Below are positions 1-8,400 of a stretch of DNA of 38,205 nucleotides, piece after piece (the stretch's first letter is position 1; every line of letters begins with the position of its first letter). The position numbers and the translations under genes are program-made. Source of the DNA: Verrucomicrobiota bacterium (GTDB taxonomy: Bacteria > Verrucomicrobiota > Kiritimatiellia > Kiritimatiellales > Pontiellaceae); the NCBI GenBank assembly GCA_024279685.1, contig JAJRRI010000081.1, positions 1 through 38,205 on the forward strand, written 5' to 3'. The notes beneath the pieces are model-generated. The model had not been told where the DNA came from. It was given only the letters and a program-made list of their open reading frames with translations, and ran no database searches.

Positions 1-7
1 CGCTTCG

Positions 8-964
8 ATGATTACGAACAAAACAATCGTAGACGATGCTTCCAGCTTCGTTTCGCACACCTACGAATACGATTCCCTCGACCGGCTGATGGGAGAGTCT
101 TCCTTCACGAATGGAAATTTCGTGTCCGAGGTTCGATATTCCTACGACTTAGCTGGTAACCGACTGACGAAAACCATTGATGATCTTGGCCTTGCCTACA
201 CCCTCGGCACCGGCAACCGCCTCGTCTCCGCTCAGGCCGCATCCATTATCGACCTCACCGGTACCTCCACCGAACCCATCGGCACCGACGATCGCTGGGG
301 CGAGCTCTGGGTTAGTAATTTGACTGCTGGGATCGGCTACATCCCGCAAACCTCCGAGCTCAATTTTTGGGTTGAGGATCTTGCCCTCATTCTTGGCACC
401 AACCAACTCGTTGCCGCCCTGCGCGACCAGGCAGGCAATACGGACTACACCACCAATACCGTTTACCTCTCCGCCGCTAGCACGAATATGCAATACGCAT
501 ATAACACGGCTGGATGCATGACCAACTTCAATGGCATAGCCTTGGAATGGGACGAACGTTATCGGCTGAAATCAGTGCAATCTGCGCAATCGGTGGAGGT
601 CTCTTACGAATATGATGTTCTGGGTCGCCGCGTTTCACGTACTGAAGGAAGCGCAATCAACTACTTTATCTACAACGGTAACCAAGTCGCCGCCGATCTC
701 GACGGCTCCGGCACGCTCCTGCGCACCTATGTCTGGGGCATGGGCATCGACAACTTGCTCTCCTTCACCGACCACACAACATCGAACACATATTATGCAA
801 TCAAGGACCATCAAAATACTGTCCTCGCCTTGGTAGATGCCACCGGCACCATCGTCGAATCCTATACTTACGATGCGTATGGAAACACCCGCGCCTTCGA
901 TACCAACGGCATGGATCCTCACCGCTTCCGCCCTCGGCAATCGCTACACCTTCCAAGGTCGTGA
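8..964 (+). CDS. RHS/YD-repeat protein, N-terminal part of a frameshifted gene
   Basis: This ORF encodes YD repeats of an RHS-type polymorphic toxin protein, such as YEYDSLDRL, YSYDLAGNR and YEYDVLGRR. Between about residues 80 and 170 the repeats are interrupted by a non-YD segment that looks like a beta-sandwich insertion (WGELWVSNLTAGIG). The repeats resume up to YTYDAYGNTRAFDTNG. There the reading frame runs out with a Pro/Arg-rich tail (HRFRPRQSLHLPRS), and the expected RHS core continues in the next frame as WILTASALGNRYTFQGRE. One extra base near 905-915 would explain this. The gene probably begins upstream of the window, because RHS proteins are normally far longer; the first ATG here is only the first available start. 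YD repeats form a hollow shell that encloses a C-terminal toxin. Confidence 0.8.
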   Translation: MITNKTIVDDASSFVSHTYEYDSLDRLMGESSFTNGNFVSEVRYSYDLAGNRLTKTIDDLGLAYTLGTGNRLVSAQAASIIDLTGTSTEPIGTDDRWGELWVSNLTAGIGYIPQTSELNFWVEDLALILGTNQLVAALRDQAGNTDYTTNTVYLSAASTNMQYAYNTAGCMTNFNGIALEWDERYRLKSVQSAQSVEVSYEYDVLGRRVSRTEGSAINYFIYNGNQVAADLDGSGTLLRTYVWGMGIDNLLSFTDHTTSNTYYAIKDHQNTVLALVDATGTIVESYTYDAYGNTRAFDTNGMDPHRFRPRQSLHLPRS

Positions 965-1379
965 GATCGACTGGACCACCGGCCTCACCTATTTTCGCGC
1001 TCGTTGGTACGATCCTGAAACTGGTCGCTGGCTCTCTAAAGATCCGATTGGCATTGCAGGTGGCCTGAATCAGTATGTCGCCTTCGGGAACAACCCTGTA
1101 AACTTTGTTGATCCTCTGGGCTTGGATGCAAAAGATACTTGGGCAGAAGGAGCGGCGATGGCTGGTTTAGCTGGAGGACTTGGTGGCTTGGCAATTTCGT
1201 ACCCTGTGGCGGCTGTCGGAGCAGGAATTGGGGAATTGATCATTGCCCCTATTGACTTTTTTATGGAGGAAGACTTTCCATCACCGTGGGAACAAATGAA
1301 CCAAGCTTATCTTGAAGCGTTGAAAGCCCTGCTAGAAAGCATGAAAGTTAAGAAAGGTAGTAGCGATGACGATTGTTGA
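912..1379 (+). CDS. RHS core domain and C-terminal tip, downstream half of the frameshifted RHS gene
   Basis: This is the continuation of the upstream RHS ORF in another frame; the track lists it from 837, but the coding similarity begins near 912. It carries the classic RHS-associated core, GLTYFRARWYDPETGRWLSKDP followed by NNPVNFVDPLG. After the core comes a short variable tip of about 85 residues. The tip has a Gly/Ala-rich hydrophobic stretch (AMAGLAGGLGGLAISYPVAAVGAGIG) that could span a membrane, then an acidic/amphipathic helix and a KKGSSDDDC end. I do not recognise the tip as a known toxin. A membrane-active toxin is possible, given the hydrophobic segment and the membrane protein encoded next, but this is inference. 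Confidence 0.75.
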   Translation, partial: WILTASALGNRYTFQGREIDWTTGLTYFRARWYDPETGRWLSKDPIGIAGGLNQYVAFGNNPVNFVDPLGLDAKDTWAEGAAMAGLAGGLGGLAISYPVAAVGAGIGELIIAPIDFFMEEDFPSPWEQMNQAYLEALKALLESMKVKKGSSDDDC

Positions 1380-1408
1380 AATGAAATTAACTCTAGTGAG
1401 ATAACAAT

Positions 1409-1738
1409 ATGGAAGTGTTTGGAGCATTAATATTTTGGGGATTTATCTGGGTTACCTTAACATGGAGATGTTTTTCGGTGACATCCATTTGTAAGGAAGT
1501 CGCTGAAGGAAAAACGACAAAAGATGCCCTGCTCTTTCAGATTTTACAAGGAGGGATATTCCTCTTTGCGGCCAGTAGTATTCTCTGGTCTGGAAGAAAT
1601 ATAACCAGAATTATTGTGTCAGGCTCACTATTTATTACTGGCATTTGGTACTTTTACTCATGCGTAAAAACCGTGATTGAATTGAAGAAAATCCGGAGCA
1701 CAGAGGGTGGAAACGGATCTAAATCACCCAAACCCTGA
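1409..1738 (+). CDS. Small membrane protein, candidate immunity protein
   Basis: This 109-residue protein has three or four hydrophobic helices: about residues 4-24 (FGALIFWGFIWVTLTW), 43-61 (LLFQILQGGIFLFAASSILW) and 67-86 (IIVSGSLFITGIWYFYS). The C-terminus is charged and polar (ELKKIRSTEGGNGSKSPKP), presumably cytoplasmic. It starts 29 bases after the RHS tip stop codon. In RHS loci this position is usually taken by the immunity gene for the preceding toxin. I do not recognise its family. The immunity role rests on position alone, supported by the match of a membrane protein with a hydrophobic toxin tip. Confidence 0.55.
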   Translation: MEVFGALIFWGFIWVTLTWRCFSVTSICKEVAEGKTTKDALLFQILQGGIFLFAASSILWSGRNITRIIVSGSLFITGIWYFYSCVKTVIELKKIRSTEGGNGSKSPKP

Positions 1739-2066
1739 TCCCAGCCCACCACCTCTACCAAGCACGCTAAATTATCTAGCTTTGGCCCTTGTCGTGCAAC
1801 GGATAGGAGGAGCACTTGCTGCAGGTGATGGGCCTTTGCCATTTCTTGATATTTTAGGTGCAGGATTGGCTATTGATGGCATTGCCGATATTACGTTGAA
1901 TTATGGGCAACTTCTTGGCGCGTTAACGGGCACAGATATGTCGGATGTTCCCATAGATTTCACTGACATGGCTGTTGATGGAATTACGGGTAATGATGAG
2001 GTTGGTGATGTTGCTGGAAAAGGTGTTCGTCCTATTATTTCATCATTTTCTAGTTTGAGCCTGTGA
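1707..2066 (+). CDS. Possible displaced RHS pre-toxin/tip fragment
   Basis: This is a 119-codon ORF with a GTG start that overlaps the end of the candidate immunity gene by 32 bases. The protein opens with a Pro-rich segment (NPDPSPPPLP). A Gly/Ala-rich hydrophobic region follows (GALAAGDGPLPFLDILGAGLAIDG) that resembles the pre-toxin linkers after RHS cores. The C-terminal half is acidic. There is no RHS core of its own in the ORF. It may be the left-over tail of an older tip cassette displaced by recombination, or a second small gene of the cassette. Codon use looks plausible, but I cannot assign a family, and the start is uncertain. Confidence 0.4.
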   Translation: METDLNHPNPDPSPPPLPSTLNYLALALVVQRIGGALAAGDGPLPFLDILGAGLAIDGIADITLNYGQLLGALTGTDMSDVPIDFTDMAVDGITGNDEVGDVAGKGVRPIISSFSSLSL

Positions 2067-2069
2067 AGG

Positions 2070-2107
2070 CTTTCTTTTAGAAAGTAGAAAGTTCCAGCCG
2101 TTGGAAC
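2070..2107 (+). repeat. Two adjacent short hairpins in the gap before the second RHS ORF
   Basis: CTTTC-TTTTA-GAAAG (2070-2084) is followed by GTTCCA-GCCGT-TGGAAC (2091-2107). Both are perfect short inverted repeats lying between the displaced tip and the next RHS ORF. They could act as a weak RNA structure or mark a recombination junction. No T run follows, so an intrinsic terminator is unlikely. Confidence 0.45.
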
Positions 2108-2128
2108 TGTTCTTTGACAATTTAATCC

Positions 2129-3742
2129 GTGCTAGCCGCTTGCTTCGCCGCGGAGGAAACAGAAGTAGACGATGCTTCCAGCTTCGTTAGGCGCACCGAA
2201 TTTGATTGGGATTCCGCCGGAAACCGCACGGCCATGCGCAAGTATACGGATGGCTTGCTGGCCTCAACCACCGTCTACGACCCGGCATCGTCCCTTAACC
2301 AGATGACGGGTTGGTGGTTTGGCAATACCAACGCCGTTTATCTCTATGATGCCAACGGCAACCGCACCAACAAAACGGTGACGATCACGGACTACACCGA
2401 ACAGACGGAAACCACGGCATATGGATACGACGAAGACAACCGCCTGACTTCCGTTTTCGACATCAACAACGCCGGGAAAACGAACGGATATACCTTCGCC
2501 TACGACTACCGCCCCCGCCGCTACTATCGCGCAACGCCCGCCGAAACCAACCTCTGCGTTTTCAGCGACGGCCTGGCCGTTCAGGAATACGACGCAGCCG
2601 GCACGATTTCGCCGCTCTCCGGAATCTTCATCCTTACCGAGCCGTTGGTGCCCGGCAACCTTTCCGTCGAAAACATCCGCACCGCCGGATACGGCGGCGG
2701 AGTCGGCGGCATGGTCTACTCCATCAAAAATGGCCAGCTAAAGGCCAGCCACTCCAATCATCGCGGCGACGTCGTCGCCAAAACCGACCACCTCGGTAAC
2801 CTCTCATGGTTCGCGAGATACAACGCCTACGGCACCCGCTTCCACGAATTCGGCGCAACCCATGATCGCCAGCGGGGAAACACGAAGGATGAGGAAGAAC
2901 CGCTGGGGTTCATCAACGATGGTATGAGGCCGCGCGACCTTGAGCACGGGTGCTACTTTACTCGTGATCCAGCGGGCTACATCGATACGCCGAATCTATA
3001 TCTCTATGTAAGAAATAACCCCGTAAACCTATTTGACCCAACAGGGTTGGAACCCAAAATGGGAACACCGTTGCTGATCGCGTGGGAGTTCATTCTCAGC
3101 ATTTCCGCTCGGATCGATGATGCCATCCAAGACTGCACTGGCGGATACGGCATGGATGCTTTGGAGATGGATCTGATTGTCAATGGCGTTCCCTACGACG
3201 AAATGGTCGGGGCGGTGGGCGTTGGCCTTGTTAGAGCCAGCAAGATCATCACCAAAACAGATAAGGTGCTTGATTCCGTGGACCTGGTTTCCGACACCTC
3301 GCGGGGATTGAAAACTGCCGCATCAAAAGGCGATGAAGCTGCCGGGGTAACTACTAAGTTGAATAAGGCAGAGACTCCTTCAAGTGTAGCAACAAAAGCG
3401 ACTCAACCTAGTCCCCAGCAACGTGGGCGCATAAACGAAGCAAAAGTTTTGGATGGTATCGGAGAGACTAAAAACACGCAGAAATTTAAAACCTCTCAAG
3501 GAAATACAATTCCTGACTTTGTGAATGACTCCCAGATAGGAGAAATCAAGGATACAAAAAGGGTTTCAAATACAGCACAGCTACGGGCGCAAAAAGAGGC
3601 AGCTCAGGCTAGTGGACGAGAACATGTAACAATTCCTGGGGATAACACGACCGTATCCAGACCTGCGACCGAAGGAACAACGGTTGTTCGTCGCGACGAC
3701 ATTGGGCCAGCTCCCGTCGAAGATACCACAACCACTGATTAG
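2129..3742 (+). CDS. Orphan RHS tip with C-terminal PD-(D/E)xK nuclease toxin domain (Tox-REase-7-like)
   Basis: This 537-residue ORF uses a GTG start. It holds only a few YD repeats (YLYDANGNRTN, YGYDEDNRLTS, FAYDYRPRR), then an RHS core-like region ending ARYNAYGTRF ... RDPAGYIDTPNLYLYVRNNPVNLFDPTG. The variable tip follows from about residue 305. Its last 110 residues contain RGRINEAKVLDGIGETKN, then IPDFVND and IGEIKD. That arrangement fits the PD-(D/E)xK nuclease fold, and the overall pattern resembles the polymorphic-toxin family Tox-REase-7, predicted to cleave nucleic acid. The protein is much shorter than full RHS proteins and lacks a secretion N-terminus, so it is probably an orphan tip that works by recombining onto a longer RHS gene. 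A putative immunity gene follows 15 bases downstream. Confidence 0.8.
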   Translation: MLAACFAAEETEVDDASSFVRRTEFDWDSAGNRTAMRKYTDGLLASTTVYDPASSLNQMTGWWFGNTNAVYLYDANGNRTNKTVTITDYTEQTETTAYGYDEDNRLTSVFDINNAGKTNGYTFAYDYRPRRYYRATPAETNLCVFSDGLAVQEYDAAGTISPLSGIFILTEPLVPGNLSVENIRTAGYGGGVGGMVYSIKNGQLKASHSNHRGDVVAKTDHLGNLSWFARYNAYGTRFHEFGATHDRQRGNTKDEEEPLGFINDGMRPRDLEHGCYFTRDPAGYIDTPNLYLYVRNNPVNLFDPTGLEPKMGTPLLIAWEFILSISARIDDAIQDCTGGYGMDALEMDLIVNGVPYDEMVGAVGVGLVRASKIITKTDKVLDSVDLVSDTSRGLKTAASKGDEAAGVTTKLNKAETPSSVATKATQPSPQQRGRINEAKVLDGIGETKNTQKFKTSQGNTIPDFVNDSQIGEIKDTKRVSNTAQLRAQKEAAQASGREHVTIPGDNTTVSRPATEGTTVVRRDDIGPAPVEDTTTTD

Positions 3743-3757
3743 AGGAGATACAAACCA

Positions 3758-4213
3758 ATGACAGCCAAAGAAAATGTTGAGAAGTTGATGGATGAGTTGA
3801 TCCCATTTGCTAGGAAGATGATTGCTATCGAAGGCGAGTTTTATCCGTATGGTGGATTTATCAATGCCACAGGAGAGATTGTGCATGTAGGAGTTGAAAA
3901 AGATGATGAATATCCCTCTAGTGCGGAAATGGAGAATGACCTACAAGCTACATTTTATCGCATGGCCAAGTCAGAAGAATGCATAGCAACGGCAATTGTT
4001 GCGAATGTGCGTGTAATTCCCCCTGGAGAAAAAAAAGCATATGATGCAATAAGAGCCTCTCTGAATCACAGCAACGGTTATTCTGCGTTGATTTTCTTAC
4101 CATATGTAGTTTCTGAGAGTGGGGTGGAGTATTTTCAGCTATTTGCTCATAAAGGAGAGAATATAACTTTCAAGTCGGCAGCCATTGATACGACAGAGGA
4201 GGTCGCAGAATGA
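3758..4213 (+). CDS. Putative cytoplasmic immunity protein for the nuclease-tipped RHS
   Basis: This is a 151-residue soluble protein without signal or membrane segments. A good ribosome binding site (AGAGGAGA) sits upstream of the ATG, and the gene starts 15 bases after the RHS tip ends. The motif GEFYPYGGFINATGEIVHVG near residues 27-46, followed by an acidic region, is typical in style of small immunity proteins linked to polymorphic toxins, and I recall similar hypothetical proteins in such loci. I cannot name its family with certainty. Its role is inferred from position directly behind the nuclease-type tip. Its stop overlaps the start of a further short ORF as ATGA, which suggests a translationally coupled operon. 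Confidence 0.65.
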   Translation: MTAKENVEKLMDELIPFARKMIAIEGEFYPYGGFINATGEIVHVGVEKDDEYPSSAEMENDLQATFYRMAKSEECIATAIVANVRVIPPGEKKAYDAIRASLNHSNGYSALIFLPYVVSESGVEYFQLFAHKGENITFKSAAIDTTEEVAE

Positions 4214-4344
4214 AACCTCAAATCTTAGCAGAGTTCAGTGTTTATATATCATACAGTCAAATATCAGCTTTTGACGGGAATAATGAACCCCCGCGCCAAC
4301 CAAAAGCGTTGACTGTGCCAATCTGGAAAAAAGTCAGCCCGTGA
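4210..4344 (+). CDS. 44-aa ORF coupled to the immunity gene; possible truncated second immunity gene
   Basis: This ORF is absent from the supplied track. It starts at the ATG of an ATGA overlap with the preceding immunity gene and ends at TGA 4342-4344. The product begins MKPQILAEFSVYISYSQISAFD. That pattern reminds me of the N-terminus of ComJ-type nuclease inhibitors and related immunity proteins, which have an S-x-S-Y-S-Q followed by hydrophobic-F/Y-D pattern. Those proteins are much longer, so this would be a truncated copy. The ORF breaks off in a Pro-rich stretch just before an RHS remnant, consistent with a recombination scar. The family resemblance is from memory and weak. Confidence 0.4.
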   Translation: MKPQILAEFSVYISYSQISAFDGNNEPPRQPKALTVPIWKKVSP

Positions 4345-4381
4345 ATGTAGCATTTTATGAGAGCGCGGTTTAAAATTCGGT

Positions 4382-4705
4382 TTGTATGTGTCGCGCTTGA
4401 TGATTGGGTTCATTGGTGCCTTTCCGACGTTCGGACAGGGCATCCAAACAATGGAAGATGGATCGGTTATCTTTCCCGTGTTTGGAAATAATCTGGTTCA
4501 ACTCGATTCGCTTGGGCGGCTGGAGGGTGTGCTCAATTCGCGCGGCGGGTTGACGACTTTTTCGTATGACGACGCCGGAAAACCTCTCTCAACGCACCGC
4601 CGCCGATCTCAAAATCATCGACTATGGCTACACCGAACTCAAACTTGAAGAGCAGGTAGCCACTCTGCCGCATCCGGCTCCCGGTCGGGGTCTTCTGGTG
4701 CGGGG
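4382..4705 (+). pseudogene. Decayed RHS/YD-repeat fragment
   Basis: The 4382-4648 ORF contains LVQLDSLGRLEGVLNSRGGLTTFSYDDAG, a recognisable YD-repeat segment. Just after it the frame appears to slip: the continuation in the frame of the 4566 ORF reads LSQRTAADLKIIDYGYTELKLEEQ, which looks like more of the same protein. There is no RHS core, no toxin and no sensible start. It abuts the 3' end of the convergent glycosyltransferase gene, so it marks the right edge of the RHS island. It is probably a non-functional remnant. Confidence 0.55.
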
Positions 4706-5440
4706 CTACCTCTTCGGCTTGCGGCGGAATCCGTTGCGGATGGCGAGGGTCGAGACGACCCAGAGAGCCTCGTAGACAATATTGCCGCTCATCTTCGAGG
4801 TACCTTCCTGGCGGTCTTCAAAGACGATGGGAATTTCACCGATGCGGAAACCTTTCATCCAGGCCTTGTGGGTCATCTCGATTTGAAAGCCGTAGCCGTT
4901 GGCTTTGACGATATCAAAGTTGTACGCCTCTAGGACCTCGCGCCGGAAGCATTTGAACCCGCCGGTGGGATCGGTGAAGGGCATGCCGGTGATGGCTTGA
5001 ACGTAAACCCCCGCTCCGCGACTGAGCATGAGACGGGAGAGCGGCCAGTTCATGATGCGGATGCCGCCGACATACCGCGACCCGAGAACGAGGGCGTGAC
5101 CCTTCCGAACCGCATCGCGGAAGTTAGGAATTTCGTTGGGGTCGTGAGAAAAGTCGCAATCCATTTCCATAATGAATGAATAGTCGCGTTCCAGCGCCCA
5201 TTTAAAACCCGCGAGGTAGGCGCGGCCGAGGCCGTCTTTGGAGGTGCGGTGCATCACATGAATGCGCTCTTCCTTTTCGGCCAGCGTATCAGCCAACGCC
5301 CCCGTGCCATCCGGCGAATTATCATCTACAAAAAGCATATCCGCGTGCGGTGAGGCATCCAACACGGCGGCAGCAATCTTGTTAATGTTCTCTTTTTCGT
5401 TATAGGTCGGGATGATGACCAAGGTATCGATATCGTTCAT
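4706..5440 (-). CDS. Polyprenol-phosphate (dolichol-phosphate) mannosyltransferase-like GT2 glycosyltransferase
   Basis: This 244-residue protein is the length of single-domain DPM1-like enzymes. These transfer a sugar from a nucleotide donor to a polyprenyl phosphate, making a lipid-linked donor for later glycosylation in the envelope. The GT2 signatures are in order: VIIPTYNEKENI near residue 8, the FVDDNSPDGT nucleotide-binding motif near 37, MDCDFSHDP (the DxD metal site) near 92, and the conserved late segment FEDRQEGTSKMS near 209. There is no C-terminal membrane domain, so it should act at the cytoplasmic face. It lies 47 bases downstream of the helicase gene on the same strand and may share its transcript. 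The exact sugar and lipid cannot be read from sequence. Confidence 0.88.
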   Translation of the reverse strand: MNDIDTLVIIPTYNEKENINKIAAAVLDASPHADMLFVDDNSPDGTGALADTLAEKEERIHVMHRTSKDGLGRAYLAGFKWALERDYSFIMEMDCDFSHDPNEIPNFRDAVRKGHALVLGSRYVGGIRIMNWPLSRLMLSRGAGVYVQAITGMPFTDPTGGFKCFRREVLEAYNFDIVKANGYGFQIEMTHKAWMKGFRIGEIPIVFEDRQEGTSKMSGNIVYEALWVVSTLAIRNGFRRKPKR

Positions 5441-5487
5441 ATTTTAAAACCTAGATAAAAGCGCGATTTACTGCAAGCGATAGTGGC

Positions 5488-8400
5488 TTAAATCACAACA
5501 ACCCGTGCGCCTTTGGCTGAAATAACCACTAATGTGGCCGTTTGAGTTTTTGATTTTGGGAGCATCTTTCGCGCAGCTTTCCTATATAAATTCAGCTGTT
5601 CACTATAGGCCTCGATCACAGCAGCATCGGTTGCCTCGGTAAATTTATAGTCGAAGATCGAAAAACCATCGTTGGTGCGGCATAGCAGATCGATTGTGCC
5701 ATCGATCAGGCGGTTATCATCATGCAAGACGAATGGCATTTCCGGATGAATTTCCAACATATCGCTCGTCACGGTTTGCATGAGCGCGCGTGCTTTCTCG
5801 ATCCGTATTTCAAGAGCTACGGCTGCGGACATTTCAACGCCAAATCCGTGGCACAGGCGTTCGAGCCACGCTCGGATATCGCCGCACCAACCGTTCAGTG
5901 CCACTTGTTCCAGTACGGCGTGGCCGAGCGATCCAATGGCGGATGTGGTTGCGCGTGAGGATGGAGATGTATGCATCTCACCTGTAAGTTCCTGCGCCAG
6001 TTTCGTGGCTGGCATACGCTGAAGTGTCGGGGGCGTGGGAGGGGCGGGGAGCGTTTCTAATGCGGCGGTAAGGCGGCCTGCGGTTGGAAGGATATGCGTT
6101 CCCGTTTGTGGCGATTTGGCCGCTTCGGCGAGGACGGAGTAGGGGATGGCCGGAATCTCTTTTCCGATGAGTGGTTCCATGTATTTAAGCCATCCCGCAG
6201 ACTTTTTTCCCGGCGAGGCGGACGTAATAACGAGATCGCGCGCACGGGTCATTGCCACGTAGAAAAGGTTTTTTAACTCATGGTCGCGTATACAACTCGC
6301 CCGCTTATTGGCCGCTTTAAAGCCCGGAGATTCGGCCTTGGTTTTATCCGGTGCGGTAATCCTGATTCCAAGAGTTGATCGCTCTTCTTCATCGATAAAA
6401 ACCTGTGTAAACTGAGTGTTGGCCTGGGCGTTGAAGCTGATGTCCGGCAAAACGACGACGCGCTGAGTGAGTCCCTTTGAGCCATGTACGGTCATGATGG
6501 TGACCGCATTTTGTGCGGGGTCGAGTAAGGCGGCCTCGGCAACCTGCGGCGGGTTTTTGATCTGTTTGGCCAACTTGCGGGCGACCGTGGCTGGTGTGGT
6601 TTGCGCGCCGCGTTCGTGTTCCCGCAACCAGTCCAGTACCTTGCGTAGGTTAGCGAGCCGTTGGGTGCCGCGTGGCAACCCGGCCTGCAGGGCATCAAAA
6701 CCCGTCTCGTCGATCAACATCCGCACCAACTCCGAGGCCAGCTTCAAGCGCAATCCTGTGCGGTAGCGCTCGACCACGTCGGTTTTCTTGGAATAGTTGT
6801 TCATTAAATTTTCGATGGAGAAACCCTCTTCGCTCCAGGCGAGTTCGGCAAGGGTTTCATCAGAGAGGCCGATCCACGGTGAGCGCAGGAATCCGATGAG
6901 CGAGTAGGCATCTGCCGGATTGGTGATCACATTAAGGAAGAGCGAGACATCGCGCGTCTCTTGCCGGGCAAAGAGGCCGCGCCCTTTTCCACCCAGGGTG
7001 TATGGGATTCCTGCGTGGCGCAGTGCCTGTTCCAGGGTGGATTGATGTGTTGTACGGCGGAGCAGGATGAGGACATCGGAGTAGCGATAGCGATTCGTTG
7101 TGTCCGTAGGCCGGAAGGTGCCTGAATAACGGAAATGAGGTTGCCATTCGCTGGATGCGTTAACGAGTAGGTGGATTCGATTGGCGACCGCTTCCATTTC
7201 TGCGGCGACCTTTTCTTGTTTTGGCTCGTCGGCGAGCGCCTCGTCTGGGGCGAGAAATTCGACACACGCTTTTTCTCCGACGGTTTCTATGTTGGATTGC
7301 AGATTTTCGTTTTCGGAATAGTCTTCTTTTCCGTAGACCGAAGCGAAGAGGGCGTTGACTACGTCGAGAATGGGCTCCTTGCTCCGATAGCTAGTTTTCA
7401 ACGTCTTCTTTTCTAGGATGTCGGCAGCAAGGTCAGGCATTACCCGTGGATCGGCGCCGCGCCAGGTATAGATGCTTTGCTTTTTGTCGCCGCAGATAAT
7501 TAAGTATGTTTCGTTGCGCCATAAGGCTCGAATAAGTTGGTACTGGACGCGAGAGGTGTCTTGCACTTCATCGACAATCACATAGTCAAATTCCGGCTGA
7601 GCGATTCCCGTTGTTAGTAGGTTGGCGGCCATCTGAAGTTGGTCGTCGAAGTCGACGGTATCCATGGCGTGCTTGCGTTGTTGGAATTGTTGGGCGACGG
7701 CTTGGACGTAACGGGCAAAGGCTTGGGCCGCAGGGAAACGTGCGCGGTAGGCAACCCCGTCTTCGACCGCTTCTTTGAGCGCCCAAAAATCATCCGAGAT
7801 TTCCTTGGCTCCGCCGCGACCAAATTTTTTAATGCCTAGTTCATTCAATCGGCTGACTAAAGCCTCGGCCTCGTCTGTTTCCTGTAGGCCTTGCTGGATA
7901 AGAGCGAGGGCGGCGCCCACGGCAGGTGTAATTTTTGGGAGGGCTTGAATACGCTGGACGATCAGCTCGAACTCAATTCGCGTTGCGATCGGGGCTGGCG
8001 GAGGGAGCATTTCTTCCGCTTGTTCGAGCGAGATCCCTAGACTGCTCGCTTGCGAAATCAGGTGGGGAACGGTTTCGGTGATGCTGCTGCCAAAGCCCCC
8101 GCCGCTTCCAATCAGGTGTGCGCCGGAGCAGAAGGTTTTAAAGTTGGCGTCGGTTTCTAACCGGGTCAGTAGTTCGTTGTGGGAAATTTGGTCGAGTAGA
8201 TCCTCGCGGTCGTCGCCCGTTAGCACGGAGAATCCGGGCGACAATCCGGCCTCCAGCGCATGCTCGCGTAGCAGGCGGGTGCAATAGGCATGGATGGTTC
8301 CAATGGGCGCGGAGGGTAGATGTGCCATCGCAGTAATCGCTTGTTCGGCGAGTTGTCCATCGTCGGCCGACTCGGCACGGTGGCGAGCCTGTAATAACTG

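Noticed and set aside
2108-2130. TTCTTTGACAATTT, which resembles a CRISPR leader end
   Set aside because: No direct repeats with spacers follow; the next sequence is the RHS ORF.
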